Shown here: positions 11,476-24,860 of the stretch, one piece after another | Numbering within the stretch: the stretch's first letter is position 1 | How the letters are laid out: every line of letters begins with the position of its first letter | Source of the DNA: Zoroaster sp. YZ-2022 | Taxonomy: Eukaryota; Echinodermata; Asteroidea; Forcipulatida; Zoroasteridae | DNA length: 64,000 bases | Direction of reading: 5' to 3' | NCBI GenBank assembly: GCA_029582265.1 | Contig: CM055826.1 | Span: 37,580,127-37,644,126 of the forward strand | Program-made: the position numbers and the translations under genes | The notes under the pieces: model-generated | What the model saw: the letters and a program-made list of their open reading frames with translations, nothing else | Databases searched by the model: none | Told to the model about the DNA's origin: nothing

Positions 11476-13908
11476 TATTTTATTATAATATTATTCGGTT
11501 ATTTTGTTAATGGGTAATTACCAATGGTTTATACTGCCTTTCAAATCGATCTGTCTGACTACAGTGTTAGATGTATTAAAAATGTTTACACTTTTGATAA
11601 AACCCGATACACTGGGCGAACTATCTAAAAACTGACTTGGTTTTTAAGATGGTAATCGTTCCAAACATTATGAGAGACTATTCCATCTGAAATGTTGTCA
11701 TTTTCGAGCAACGAAAAGTATTCAAATCTGAAATAGATCATCAGCCGATGATGTTTTTCTACGTTAAAATTAATATAACCAAATATGATTGCATTTTCTC
11801 CTTTGTTTGGGGACACAACGAAATAAGATGAAACTTCCACAGACTAGGTTTTGCAAAGTATGGATGCATTTATAGACATTTTACTAAAAGGTGCATAGTC
11901 ATACTTGTTTTAAGCAAGCCAGTTTGCTCTTGTGGACAGACCAAAGAGGATGGACCATGAGGTCGTGCACATTGTACTTAATGAGTCAGAAATTCACCAG
12001 ACATGATGATCTTAATTATTAATGTCTATTTCATATTTCATTTCACAGGTATGTATTTATGTTTTATTTCTTATGTATTTATTTATTATTTTAAAAAGAA
12101 ATTATTTACATTTATTTAAAACATTTTAGGAGGTGGAAAATTAATTGTTTGTTCCATCTTTCGTAGTGAATTAAACATAAACCTCTGGACTGTATTGGAT
12201 CCGTTGCTTAAGGTTACCGGTATTTTACTTTGGCTGTCCCCACCCAACTGGTGCCTGGTTCCCAACTTCGAATATATCGGATTCACGACAGACGTTATAC
12301 TTTAGATTACATACGAATAGAATATCGACATGTATTCATATATGTTTTAATGACATTGCTGCCGGCCTGTTGTTATGATGTATTTAAATGTGACCTATTT
12401 AAACATGAAACTCAAACTGCTTTCAATAAAATAATAATAATAAAATTTATTTTAAAAATTAAGTAAATACATTTTTAAACAAATTTGCGTATGAATAAAA
12501 AAGAAACCAGTAATTACTGTCTAATCTGTTTGCTACTCACACTAATCATAAACAGCAGGGAATACTTAATCAGTTTTGTTTTTATTCTAATAGACCAAAA
12601 GTGGTTCCTTTTTAAATTTTAGCATGCATGCAGCGACAATACAATGCAAGGATTGAAAGTCGGTCGCTCGGGCGAGCTGGCATATGGGGTCCGTAAAGAT
12701 ATAAATCATTATTCACCCCTCATCTGATTTTAATACCTCTCTCATTTAATTCACATTATGAATACAGTTCCCCCGTTGGGTCGGGGAATAAAACATGGTT
12801 TGTCACAAAGCCCTGGGACAAAATTAATAGTTAAATCGAATCACTTTAGACTGACTGGTCTGTGGCGTGTGTCATACCTGCCCACAATGTAAGTGTGCAT
12901 GTCTCAGAACATTAAAGGCCACCTTTTGAATTTCTCTCCTATTTGTGGTGGTTTTTTAATACACCCAGTCGGAGATCGCAACCATACTTGCCCTGGAAAC
13001 AATGGGCTTCCCGTGGAGTGGAGCAATCGTATTCACCCGGCCGGTGCAGCGCGGTCTCCCAGTCCCAACCAGTCGTGTGTGCCGCCCGCCCCGGGGCTTG
13101 AAGCACGAGCTGCAAGAGGCCGGCGAGCGGGCCGCACACGGTGAGCACACCGCGTTCACCTGTCACGTTTTACAGTGACGTGGAATGACACACGCGAGGA
13201 AACAAAGATCTGCAAAGCACGGGCAGGGAGTTAACAGACCTTCGCCTAGGTTTGATTGATATGGTAACTGGACAACTCACCCACAAGTAGTTGAGTGGGC
13301 TACACATACAGACACAAACCGCAGAACAGTACAGTTGTGATAGTTTGTTTAGGGTCACAATGCAATCTGTTTTTTAAAAATGCCGGATCAAAAGATATCA
13401 GCAATTATATTGTAAATTAGATTTTGATTTACTATAAGTATGGAACAATCCACGTATGGATAGTCTACTTTTATTGACGCCAGTCACGCGCTTCGAACAA
13501 TTGAAAATCCGCCTCTAGTTGGCCGCCGTCATACAAAGCGAACAGAAGTTACGGTAACAATTAAAATCAAACTTTACAAAATGCCCAACATTCTCAAGTG
13601 GCCAACCCAGATTCATATGCCAGCAGGCCTGGCGACAGGAACAGCGGGCAGCGCCCGTGCAGCCCACCGTATCCCCCATCCCTTCCAGCAACACGGTCAT
13701 AAATAAATAAATAAGCCAATAAATAAATAAGCCAATAAATAAATAAAAGTAATTATAAATAGTCATATTTATAAGTAGCTTGAGTTCACGTAAGGTTTGG
13801 TGATTTCGAAACTCCAAACACGTTCGTTGTTCTTTGCAATGTGACTTTAAGCCACCATATTCTATTGATAAGCTCCCAAAAAATAATATGATGAAATAAT
13901 ATGACGGA
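11476..13908. other. Gene-free stretch with a local GC-rich patch
   Basis: No gene recognised. About 13000-13145 is unusually rich in G, C and CpG for this window. The frames there (up to 83 codons) show no known domain. A 17-bp unit of the type AAATAAATAAGCCAAT repeats about three times near 13695-13748. Confidence 0.4.
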
Positions 13909-14259
13909 GGCCAAAAAAGTCCCCGGTTTCTGGTCTCCGCGGGCGTCGCGTCAGACCCTTGTTTTTTTGCTATGAAACAATGTCCAATTGCAGCCAAAAT
14001 TGCTGGATCAATTGGAATTCTGCCGTGCTGTGCCGTGCTTTAAACGACTTTTTGACATAGGGGTACGAACGTTTGCACGATTTGTGAAGCCTCTCGTAGC
14101 CACCATACTTTGTATATGGGAAATTTGGTCCCCGCGTATACAATGTATCACGTATTTCTCATAAAAGATGGCCCCCCAAAAAATAAATAAATAAAAAAGC
14201 GCGTCACCGCGCCGATTTAGAAGCCGACCGATGACCAGAAACCGGATGCTTTTTTGGCC
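13909..14259. repeat. Inverted-repeat element, family E copy 1
   Basis: About 350 bp, starting GGCCAAAAAAGTCCCCGG and ending in the near-complement CGGATGCTTTTTTGGCC. The body contains ATGTCCAATTGCAGCC and GTACGAACGTTTGCACG, phrases shared with the copies at 33602, 41989, 44212 and 54273. Several copies are bordered by TAAGGCC/GGCCTTA. No coding capacity. Confidence 0.75.
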
Positions 14260-14373
14260 TTATCTTAGATGTCTCCAGATGTGTAAACATTCATTATAAT
14301 GTTATTCAATACAATACGGTATATAGGCCTGTTGTTCCCCTATATTTGTAAAATTAAAAATTAATAATTTTTA

Positions 14374-15711
14374 CACTGTAAAAACGTTGGGCAACATGGG
14401 GTTGGGTAAGGTTATTTATAAGGGCGTTCCAATTGTAATGCTGTTCTAGGGAAGAAGCTATCCAAAAGGAGCTTACTTACTTACAGCGGCCAACTCTGTA
14501 GAACAGTTAAAGACATGGCTAGGGGTGGTCTTAAACACCCTCCCACCTGCTACCAGAGGGCGGGCAAATTGTCAGGCTTGTACAACCTGAAATACCAACC
14601 CGGCTGGCGGGCAACATAAGATAACAGCACTAGCCTATTGCAAGACGATATGCTTTACGGTGGTAAAACACCTGTCGGACTGGTAGATTTTTGTTTAGAT
14701 ACCTGCCTGCTTGTGTCAAATCCTGAATATGTTTAATTTGTTTGTATTTGTTATTTTTGGTTTTGATTAATTTTGTCCGAACCAAGCTCAGAAAATATTT
14801 AAAAGTAACGAAGCAAACGTAATGTTTGATCTGCTTACCTATACAGCCTGCCCCAGGCAACCTGTTGCGGTTTCAGTGTCAAAGAGATCCCTGTATAATG
14901 AACAGATTTGTATTTAATCTTATTAAATACAACCAATAATGAACCATAAGGCCCAATTCGTCCAATGTAACTCTCACATCACTGGTCACTCCACACGTTA
15001 ATTAATTGACTTAATGACAATAAATCTCTGCTCTTTTTCTTTTTTATTATATTTGTTTTTCACGGATGACCAGCAATATCTAGCGGTCAGTTCGGTCTTG
15101 TGTTCGCTTCGATCCCCATTCTCAGTATCGAAGCAAACGTGCTTGGCGCCAGTGGTGCAACTCCCACACGCACGCCCACATTGAATTACGGTCCAGTCGA
15201 CTCAGCTAGTATAAAGACTAATAATTTCCCTCAAACATGTGCATTTTAATTCTACTCTCTTAATGTAAAAGAGTGAAAACCACTCTTTGTAATGAGCTAC
15301 ATATGGCGGACAAGTCTTTTTTGGAGTGAAACCCACTCTGATTCGATTGAAAAATACAGTAAAAGGCTACCAATTCACTCTTTATACACTACCAATTGTA
15401 CTCTTTATCCACTCCAAAATGACTTGTCCGCCATATAGCTCTTTGAAAGAGTGGTTTTCACTCTTTTACATTTAGAGAGTAGATTACCACTTTTTAAAAC
15501 TTTTTTCCAGACGTGTAGTGGTTGTAAAGGCAAACACGGTTGATATGTTGCCCAACACTGGTCAACATATCAACAGGTTACACAGTTGGTTTACCATTGC
15601 CCAATGTTGGAAAAAAATTTGCCAAAATAATGTGAACAGTTGTGGTAAATACTGACCAATTCTGGGAGAAATTACCTTACCCAACCCCATGTTGCCCAAC
15701 GTTTTTATAGT
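14374..15711. repeat. Family A ends enclosing a 1.3-kb composite
   Basis: The left edge is CACTGTAAAAACGTTGGGC, preceded by TA at 14372-14373. The right edge (15530-15711) is a family A copy, lacking its own left tip, that ends CCCAACGTTTTTATAG next to TTA. The two family A ends are inverted, so they could bound one 1.3-kb element or be two separate insertions in opposite orientation. The interior carries the nested element at 15252-15482 and otherwise unrecognised sequence, including short chance frames at 14630-14860. Confidence 0.55.
15252..15482. repeat. Palindromic miniature element, family H
   Basis: About 230 bp with long inverted ends: CTACTCTCTTAATGTAAAAG at the left, and the complement of CTACTCTCTAAATGTAAAAG at the right. 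Inner blocks GAGTGAAAACCACTCTTT and GGCGGACAAGTC are also mirrored. It lies inside the 14374-15711 composite, so it is probably the younger insertion. Confidence 0.75.
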
Positions 15712-15713
15712 TA

Positions 15714-16019
15714 AGGTATAAAATGAGTTATATAAAATTAAAATTAAATAGAGTTTAAATGTAATGTGAAACTTCGTGTTAGGTTGATGATGATATTAAC
15801 CTCGGTGAAATAATTGGATGCCGAGTGTCATTTTTAAGAAAAGAGAAGTAATTCCCTATTCTAATTCAGACCTTAATTCCACATGAGAATGAATTCCTTA
15901 AGAAATGAATTTCTCATTCTCGCTATTGTCTCATTAACAATCACAACGTAATAATAATCTTAAGCACTGTTTTTGTTTAATGTATATGACTATCTATAGG
16001 CATATTATATCTATCTATA
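15714..16019. other. Gene-free stretch
   Basis: AT-rich spacer between two inverted-repeat elements. No feature seen. Confidence 0.45.
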
Positions 16020-16021
16020 TA

Positions 16022-16233
16022 CACTGAACAAAATTATAAACGCCCCATGTGGCACTTTGAAACTTTTATTAGCCTTAGAGGTTGCAAAATCATACAAAAT
16101 TCATTTTGTTGTTCAATATGCTACAGATTACTGTCCGTTAGAACACGATAGTGGCGTCTGGCAATCATGGACATGCATGTGGACACGGTGGGGGTCAGGT
16201 TGAAACATGGGGCGTTTATATTTTTGCTCAGTG
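16022..16233. repeat. Mariner-type miniature element, family I
   Basis: A 212-bp element bounded by TA at 16020-16021 and 16234-16235. The left end is CACTGAACAAAATTATAAAC and the right end is the near-complement of CACTGAGCAAAAATATAAAC; both continue into GCCCCATG. Such ends are widespread in animal Tc1/mariner-derived miniature elements. No transposase frame is present. Confidence 0.8.
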
Positions 16234-16369
16234 TATATATATCTATATATCTATCTCTCTAGTATACTCAAATAGTTTTGCCATCATTATCAATGTTGTA
16301 TACTTTTCCTGTAATTTCCTACTTTTCACATGCTCGGCTTGTCTTTCATTAGGAAATCATAAATTGAAG

Positions 16370-16505
16370 CAGGCGCGGATCCAGGAATTTTTTAGACGGG
16401 GGGCACACCCAACACGAAAAATTTTTTTTCCTATGCTAACATTGTATATTGTTTGTAATCATGTTTTTTTCTCTTTGTTTTCGCGCCTTAAGCGCCCAGC
16501 AAATC

Positions 16506-16558
<53 letters not shown>

Positions 16559-16717
16559 ATGCGAGCGCGAAGCGCGAAGCCCTTACGGCGTTGGGTCCGG
16601 GGCCCACTTAAGGGCCCCGGAAAATTTTGGATTCTGGATGCTCTGTGGTGCAATCTGAGGCGATTCCTGGCCAGTTTCACCTGACTTTTTTTGCAAAAGT
16701 TTTCAAGATTATATGGA

Positions 16718-16785
<68 letters not shown>

Positions 16786-17321
16786 TTATTTTAGCCATTA
16801 TTTTTAGCCATTATTTTAGCGATGTCATGACTACAACAATATAAGTTTCTCCCTCCCCGATTTTTGGCATTTAATTTGCAGTTTTTGACTTCAGTTTTAA
16901 TTTATCCGGAATTTTTCTTGGTTTTAATTCAGTCCAGTTGAAATTTTCAAAAAAGGGCTTGATTTCATACTGTTCCTTGCCCTGTGTTAAAACCATCGGC
17001 AGATCAGCTGCAAGACTCATCGTACTTCGCAGGCCTATGCGTACTGGCGTAGAATCCGACAGTAAATTGACATCGGCGATTGTAATTTCCACACAGCACC
17101 CCGACCCTTCTTCAGACGAAACGGAACAATTTATAGACGTGGAGGAATCGGGTCAAGAAACCAGACTAGCTTGCTTTGCACCCGATCACAGACTACCGAT
17201 TGCAAACGAAATGTAGACTAACTAATTATTTTTTTCCCCTTTAAAATTTTTTTTTAAATTTTTTGTTTTACTCAATTTACCCGGGGGGCACGTGCCCGCG
17301 GACCCCCTGGATCCGCGCCTG
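16370..17321. mobile_element. hAT-like non-autonomous element with CAGGCGCGGATCCAGG ends
   Basis: About 950 bp framed by CAGGCGCGGATCCAGG and the complement CCTGGATCCGCGCCTG. The phrase TGAAG(C) lies at both outer edges (16365 and 17322), a likely target duplication. Inside are a (TTA)n run at about 16507-16557 and a (TA)n run at about 16721-16783. Open frames at 16938-17216 (+) and 16871-17092 (-) cover the same non-repetitive part, and I recognise neither. The ends fit hAT elements; the interior shows no transposase motif. Confidence 0.65.
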
Positions 17322-17327
17322 TGAAGC

Positions 17328-20300
17328 CACTACAACTCAATCACAGTTTGACATAAACCTTATCAGCCATATAGTTGATCGTACATCCTTTGATGCAATC
17401 ATTTTTAGCAAATAGTATATTGAAATAATTTCCCTACTAATTTTTCCATATTCATACGAAAAAAATCTGAATGCATTTTCATTATTTATTAAAAGGTTTT
17501 GTTTCTGTAAATGTCTTTTAATTCTTACATAAGTATGTATGTATTTACAGATAATTTACCAAACAGCGTATAGGGCCTACATGGTTTTACAAATGTCGAA
17601 ATGTTTGGAACACGTGTCGCTGCACGAGCATCGAGCAACTTTTCTATTACAGCGCCCTCTGTTGGTAGAAGGCTTTACTTCGTCACTCTCGACTCGTGCC
17701 TTACACGAATTCCGCCAGTAGTAGTACAGGCAAAACGTATTCACATCACGAGAACCTGCGCCGCCAAGTATAGTGGTAAATGAGCTAAGACGGATCCTTT
17801 CTGTGATCCTAAATGAGACAAGAGGAATCACACAAGATTGAAGGGGGCACATATGGCCAACCTTGGGGGTCAGTAATGTTGTGCAGGAGTTATGCGAAGG
17901 AAAGTGAATTAATTTTAATAATTTGGGTAAGGCATCGGAATTAAAGAGAACACATACCAAATTGGCGTTAAATTCCCAGGGGTGTGGGAAACTGCACTTG
18001 TGACTTGATCGACAACCATGTGGTAAAATTGAGAATTTACCACACATTCTTAATTAGGATCAATCTGTCACTCATGACCATGTTCCCTATCAATCAGCAC
18101 CATGGACTCCCACCTCACCGGTTTGAGATATAATTATTTCCATTTACACCCTTCATCTGGTAAATTTGAAATGGACATCAAATAAATAAACACTTAACAA
18201 TTGTGAAACTACTAGAAGCTTGTAATTTTAGCAAACAAACTCAAAATTATCGCGTCCACTTAGTTTATAAGATCCCCTTGGGATATGAAGACCCTATTCT
18301 TGGATCTGCTGAATTGTAAAACCGAATCCTTTTAATGAAAACACAGTTGGAAATAAAAAAAATCCTTATCATTTTGAGATAGCAGGCTGTGGCATGCCTA
18401 CCTATGCATAGAGCGGCCAAACAATGACTGTACACTCACAAAAGACCCGTATATGTTTCCCACTTCATCTGTCTCATTGGCTGTGCACCTAGGTCACACA
18501 AAACAAAATAGCAACCCAAATTTCATGGGAAAATTTTACCACACAATGGAAATGAAAAACCGCAGAGGCAGCATGCTGTCCACAGAATAGCAAGCAGGAT
18601 TTGTAAAAACAAATACTAAATGCCAGCGAGGTGAGGCGAGATTGTCCCCGACAAATGTCACAATAGGCTCGCCCAATACCTATTCTTCTACGCGTGCCGT
18701 TGGTCCCCCAGGTCTTGTGCATTTCGCGTGCAGGGGTGTGTCGGAGCGTGTGAAAGTGGGGTGAGCCGGAAAGGCTTAACTCTAACTCGCGTGCCGGCCA
18801 CATTGCTCCACACCTGTATGCACGTGTGACTTTTGTAACATCACAAATAAAGTTACCAACACACTTATGTACTCACCTGCCGACGGTGCGCCTGCACAAT
18901 GGATTTATATCCAATTTGTTTGCAACTTGGAACTTTTGATAAAGCGCGATTCACCCTGTCGGCTTGTGGCACAGCCTTTGGGTACCAGCGCACGTGTGCA
19001 CGGTAGTTCAATGTCACAACATAAGCACAGAGGAATGATTTATGGTACGTGTATTACGATTCAGATTTGTAATCATTGGCATCAAACGTGCATTTTCCCA
19101 TAAAGAGGTCTACACGAGGAATTTCAAATCTAAAGATGGAACCTCTGCTTGTTTTGTTCCATTTAGGACACATTGTTCTGAAAATAGGCATAGACCCAAT
19201 TTAAATGTTTTATAATGTTGGTATTTGAACCCAAATAAAATGTTTAACTCGACAAATGGCAAATTTCTGAGAGCTTTTTTGTAAATATTGTCTTTGTCTC
19301 AATTTGTAAGTTTCTAGATTCAAGAATGGGGGCACATATCGAAAAACCTTTAACAGACATTTATTTTTTTAATTTCCTAATATTTAATAGGAAATTTAAA
19401 AAATATATATAAACAATTTCGAACAAAAAGTGGTTTCCCACTTTTGTTCCTGAGTGACGTGTTGCTTTGTTTTCAGTTTTACATTAATACTTGAAAATAC
19501 AATATTGTCCACAGTTGTTTTGCCAGAAATATGATTATTTTGTTATGTTCTGTGAAAATTTTATAACGGAGTCTTGAAAACAAAGGCCATTCTGAGTCGC
19601 TGCTGTTATTTGCGCCGTTACAAGTTACGAATAAATGGGCACTCGCGTTACACACATTGTGATTAAATGTAGTGGAACCAGGGCATGTAATAAACAACGG
19701 TAAACAGAGCATCAATGTGACAACATTGCTTTTGTTTTCAAAACCAGGAGCCAATTTCAGAGATGCTAAGTAAAGAATTTTGCTAAGCGAATATTTTCGC
19801 TAAGCAATATAAAACAGACTACCAGCCAAAATGAATACAATTTGGCTGGTAACCAAAGAAATCTGCTAAGCAGCTCCATGAAAGTGGCCCCAGGTAATAC
19901 AATCGCACGGAAATGTTACAGAACCTATACAAAATTAGGAAACATCATGGCAAAAAAACACACAAAACGATAAATAGATCCGTTTCATTAATCCAATTAA
20001 TCTGTCGTAATCCCCTTGGTAAGACGAACTATTGTATAAGAATGTTGGCCGGTTGTCTTGTAGACAAAAAGGTATTTTGTCAATCCACTTTTATTAATCG
20101 ATTTGATGGGCCATACGTCTTCGCCAATAGGATATCTTCCCACGGTATACAAGTCATCGTTTTATACGGGCAAAACATCACATCATCAGAACAATAAAAG
20201 AAGTCTCGTTAAATATTCAAGTGCCATATTTATGGAATGGTATGTCCCCATTCTAATAATAGAATAATCTAATGACAGAAATCTAACAATGAAACATGCA

Positions 20301-21534
20301 GGAAGGCTCATGATAGGTACCAACATTCAAGCGCGAACTCCATTAGGCATAATGAGAGATTCAGTACAATAAATTTTCTGAAATGATTGTTTTTTTCTTT
20401 CTTTCTTTCTTTGTAATCCTATCCGGTTCTGTTCCACCTTCTGATGCTCAGACCAGCACTTTTAATAAAATTTCAATTATTCAACAGTCACTAACAGTTA
20501 ACATTTCTTTATATTGGACAGGGTTCGTGATCAAGTGAAATACACTTTAATTTTAACAGTTTTAGCTTGTACATATACGTGTTTGTATTTTTATGAGCAG
20601 AGGTAATGGAGAGTAAATCTTTTCTGTGACAGTTTTCATAAATGCTGCATTACCCTGAACGACCCCCAACATTTTAAATTAATTAATTAATAATCTGGCA
20701 AACAGAAGTTACTTTGACCGTGCATCGAAAGCCTGCATACCAGAAATACTTTCTCTTGAAATTCGTGAATTTGAAAATACACTGATCGAAATGTTCGTCT
20801 TAACCTCAACTCGAATCGACTCCCTGTAAAAGATTGTGTGACTGCAAGGGGATTGGATAAACAGGTCTTATATTAAATTAATACGGTACTTAAAACAACC
20901 ACCTAGTTTTTCGTGTGTGTGATGGTTGCCACCACGACCCCAATCTGAAATATAATGACCTAAAACGTATTTATTTCCTTATAAAAAGTGACTACGGCAA
21001 GTCTACTTCATTCATAAAAAAATAAAAAAATCTCTTACTGCCGTGGCGACCGTGATGTTCAAAGAAGATGACGTCACACCCTCCCTTAATTAACCACTTA
21101 CCAGTACCGCTAAATATGAGAAAACACCGCCCTTAAAAATACCAAGCCGCGGAGGAAACAATGGGGCATACAATGGACGCAAGTGGTCATACATGTAGTA
21201 CCATTATGGGACTAGGGGCGCAGGGTCGTTCCCACGTATTCAGGGACGTATGCTTTCATTGTTACGGCTTAGCCCCGGGACAGAGCGAAGCTTTCATCAG
21301 CGGTGCAGTTAATAATTACCCAGATTTGGGGTCCACTAAACGAACTCAACAATGAGAAATTACTGATAAATTGATTACCGCGTCGTCAAAAAGTGACCAC
21401 CAATGTGTTAATTAACAGCGCCAAAAATATCGCAAAAAACGTACATTTTGTTTGAAGAAATTGTAGTATTATCCAAAACTAAAACTCAAATTTTGGTTAG
21501 AAACTAGGAAAGGTTGTGAAGATAACAGCGTCGA
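17328..21534. other. Gene-free stretch
   Basis: No exon chain recognised. A CTCF-like word GCGCCCTCTGTTGG lies at 17652-17665. Sequence at about 19765-19890 contains GCTAAGC and CTGGTAACC words that recur near 43815 and 48120-48310, an old dispersed repeat. A short TTTC microsatellite occurs at about 20391-20413. Open frames of up to 156 codons (17577-18047, -) show no known domain. Confidence 0.4.
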
Positions 21535-21536
21535 TA

Positions 21537-21667
21537 CACTGTAAAATAAATGGTGATTAGAATTTAAACACATTTCTAAACACTTGGCTTGTACTCATTT
21601 TTTTCACACGTTTAGCCTAAAATATGTTTAGATTGTGCTTTTCTGTGATGTGTGTTTGAATGCTAAA
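21537..21667. repeat. Family B element, truncated copy
   Basis: It starts CACTGTAAAATAAATGG after a TA at 21535-21536. It continues through TTAGAATTTAAACACATTTC like the element at 2453-2722, then fades out before a matching right end. Confidence 0.6.
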
Positions 21668-23528
21668 ACCCATAGCTGTCAATATACCAAGAAAGACCAC
21701 TCCTGTTTATCCAATGGGTAGGCTTTGAATACATTAGAAATAAGGACAATAAAACAAGATAAAATCACAAAAGATTTTAACAGTTAAAACAAACAAAAAA
21801 TAGACATTTCAGACATTGTCATGAAATGAACTGTTTTAATGTGCTGTTGACGGGAAGAAAATAATTTTTCTTTTAAATTAAGCCATTAATTTTCAATAGT
21901 TTCGATATGATATAATTGTAATGCTTACCGTACTATAATTTCACCAACCAAAATCACAAAGCTTTGCCAGTTAAGCCAATGCTATATAAGAACCAGTTCT
22001 CTGTACTTGATCGTAATCACACGTTTTAAGCACTATAGGTCACGAGAATGTTCCGTATTCTCACAAATTCTCGTGAGAAGGGGACCCTCCCCATGAAAAC
22101 AACCCTGGAAGTGTATCAACTAGCTTCATAACCTGATATGCCACCATAGGTTATATAATTTGGGGATCCAAGAAGTCGGAGGGGGCGTGTCCCCTCCCTC
22201 CCCCATGATCATCATACATGCACTTTTACCATAGACCTATGTATCTTTTTGTTAAGTGTACACCCTGCTATTCATTGTGCCCTTCCTCATCTTTGCCACT
22301 CTGTATCCGTCCAGGTGTTTACCACCGTCTTCGTTGACAATCGCACGGCTCTCTGATTTCTGAAAAAACCTTGGAGCATCTCTAACCTCCACGGAAATTA
22401 TTATCACCCTTTTTGAGATATGATATCTGGGGAACACGGTCCCACCAGCGGGGGAGCGACGGGGTAATGTTGACTCAAGAGAACAGCCGCTCAAATCACC
22501 ACTGCTGGTTGACACAACCATTCGTCTTGAACCCCCCTACTGCGATGAACACTTATGACTGTTTTTGTCTTCAGTTTGCATGTGCCACACACAGAAATAG
22601 CTGTCCTTGTTTGAATTCTTAGAAACCTTTTAGCTGTCAGATTAGTCAACTTATGCTTTCACCGTGCCCTGCATTTGTTCGCATTATTTTTCAATTCTAG
22701 GTTTTACGGGATAATTATAGGACTGTGGTTCGAAATTAAATCTCTGGCTGCAAGAAGCTGTTCTCTTTTGTGTCCGTGATTTTATAAATGACCGAGAAAC
22801 TATGGCTCGTCTCCCTGTCACCACGCCAGGGAAATTAGCAAATAGACGGCGAATAGACGGCGCACGTCCTACTGGTACGTGTTCCATGGTTCCTTTGAAT
22901 TCCTCAGGCGAAATTGATAAGATAAGAAATTTTCGATGACCATCCGTGGATTTTTGACAAAAAAAATCGAGGTATTAATTAGTAAAATTTCTTCCTGGTG
23001 TTTTGAAAGCGGTCTTGTGCCATGCGTGACGCAGTAAGTGATCGTGTTTACGGGGGAATTATCGGCCGAGCGACCGGGGGATAAGCGCGCCCGGTTTATA
23101 GTGTAATTACGATGGAGGGGGGTTCCTGTCTACCCGACGGGTGGTGAGCCACGCGACCTACGTACCACCCCTTACTTGGCTTAAGGATCAGTGAGTTTCA
23201 TATTAAGACAGGGAGCGTTTAAAGTAACGTCTTGATGTTTGGATGATGTCAGGCGTATAGGCCTAGTATGACAGCACCTCAGACAAAATTCTTTCTAGGG
23301 AAAATTAATGCCATCAAAAGCTTTACACCAAGTAAGTTTTCAGTTGGACTTTTTTTGATTATCAATTCTAGGCCTAGGCCCGTACCGTATCTTCAAGCAC
23401 ATGGGCATACATGTTCAAAACAACAGACCATTTTGTGACAAGCAGTCCGTAATTAGGTACAGCTGGAGATAGGGACAAAGCTAAAATAATGAGCCATGCG
23501 AAGTGCCAAAAACAGTTCAAGTATGACG
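21668..23528. other. Gene-free stretch
   Basis: No gene recognised. Two TAGGCCTA octamers occur at 23258-23265 and 23369-23376. Confidence 0.45.
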
Positions 23529-23532
23529 TTAA

Positions 23533-23747
23533 AGGGGCAGTGTTGGCACAATCAACAGGGCATGGAATCGAAATGCTCGTTTTAGATTAACTCAGTGACT
23601 GCCATATTACCCCGCATGATAAGGTCATATTACCATTGCTGCTGCATAAATGAGTAAGTAATTTTCAGTCACTGTGTTAATCTTAAACAAGGACATCGAT
23701 TCCATGCCCTGTCGAAAGTCTGCCCTGATTGTGACGGTACTGGCCCT
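23533..23747 (+). repeat. TTAA-flanked inverted-repeat element, family D copy 2
   Basis: A 215-bp element between TTAA at 23529-23532 and 23748-23751. Its ends AGGGGCAGTGTTGGCAC and the complement of AGGGCCAGTACCGTCAC are inverted, and both run into CAGGGCATGGAATCG. The core contains GATAAGGTCATATTACC. The TTAA target suggests a piggyBac- or Kolobok-mobilised non-autonomous element. Confidence 0.8.
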
Positions 23748-23751
23748 TTAA

Positions 23752-24212
23752 GTCTAAACATCTAACAATCCTATCCAACAATGAATGTGGACATCTGAAA
23801 GTAAGACACACATAAATCAACAAAATGTAATGAACATAAAACAAAATTCGAGACTGATACAAAAAGAAATTTGGAACAGGTGGTGATTGAAAACCAGCCG
23901 AAATTATTGCAGCTCGGGTCAAGGATCATGGAATCTCGTTAAATATAAAGATGTACACCTACGCCAGTCAAGGCGATAACAGACTTCAATATTACCACTG
24001 TTATGATCTAATTGGCCACGAAGGTTTTGCCCCAGATAGGAAACCTTTAAATTCAAGTTTCAAGACGGATTCATTCCATTATAAAAATAAATTGTGTATG
24101 AAATTCGATCTTATAAAATATACAGCACAAAAAACAGGACAGCACAAAAAACAGGACAAGTATCAGACACCTGAAAACTTCAAGATCCTGCTATGGTGTT
24201 GAGCCACATAGA
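23752..24212. other. Gene-free stretch
   Basis: No gene recognised. A 17-bp unit of the type AGCACAAAAAACAGGAC occurs twice in tandem near 24122-24157. Confidence 0.45.
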
Positions 24213-24214
24213 CA

Positions 24215-24496
24215 TTGGCGGATCGGGGGGGGGGGGGGGAGGCTAAGGGGGCTGTAGCCCCCCCCCCCAAATCGTAATTAAACAAAATAAAATTTAAAAA
24301 AATAAAATAAAAAAGGAGAGAAAAAGAGAGAGAGAGAGAGAGAGAGGGGAGGTGAGGTGAGGGGAGAACGCACTCCCATTCCCACAGTGTGCTTTTTTTC
24401 TCTCCCTTTGATTATTTCATTGTAATTTTTGTAGTACTGAAAAATAATTGTTTTTGATTCTCAGCCCCCCCTAAAAATGTTCTGGATCCGCCCATG
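24215..24496. repeat. GGCGGATC-ended repeat with GA tract, copy 2
   Basis: A near-identical partner of 2165-2444: same TTGGCGGATC start, poly-G/poly-C, A-rich and (AG)n order, and the same final part reading TTCTGGATCCGCCCATG. Main differences are in homopolymer and GA lengths, so the two copies are fairly young. Confidence 0.7.
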
Positions 24497-24710
24497 ATAG
24501 AGGCCACTCCTCTATCTCATTGCAACTTTAAAGCAATAGATATTATGCATATTGTGTAATCTCGAAAACATAATTATTACAGTTCTCCATAAAACTTACT
24601 GGTACTTTGTGTAAAGTTGATGAAGCATCCCTTTAAGCAATCCATCAATCTATAAATATCGCGGAACCCACTGCTATATAGGATTCTATCCGGCCAATCG
24701 TCATCGGGCA

Positions 24711-24860
24711 AGCTCGGTGGTCGAGAGGTTAAGATGTCTGCACTAGGGTTCGAATCCCGCCCGAGTCGCCTGTGAAGTTTTTTCACAGACACTCGGAAAG
24801 CACTGAGTATGCAGTGCTGTACACACGTTGGTGTAGGGCAAAATTAAATCAGTTGTTTAT
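24711..24860 (+). repeat. tRNA-derived SINE-like piece
   Basis: The segment has an A-box-like GGTGGTCGAGAGGTTAAG and a B-box-like GGTTCGAATCC. GCTCGG at the start can pair with CCCGAGT after the B box. The distance between the boxes is too short for a complete tRNA: the anticodon arm is not recognisable. The following hairpin TGTGAAGTTTTTTCACA and about 80 more bases look like a SINE body. I therefore call it a tRNA-derived retroposon fragment, not a tRNA gene. No second copy is seen in this window. Confidence 0.5.

Noticed and set aside
13515..13997. 160-codon frame on the - strand
   Set aside because: It overlaps the family E element and an AAATAAAT repeat; no domain.
16151..16658. Frames ending in poly-Tyr or poly-Ile
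   Set aside because: They run through the (TTA)n microsatellite and a mariner-type element.
16871..17216. Transposase remnant inside the hAT-like element
   Set aside because: Neither strand's frame shows a DDE/RNase H or zinc-finger pattern that I can recognise.
24711..24775. Functional tRNA gene
   Set aside because: A and B boxes are present, but there is no room for an anticodon arm; it is better explained as a tRNA-derived retroposon.
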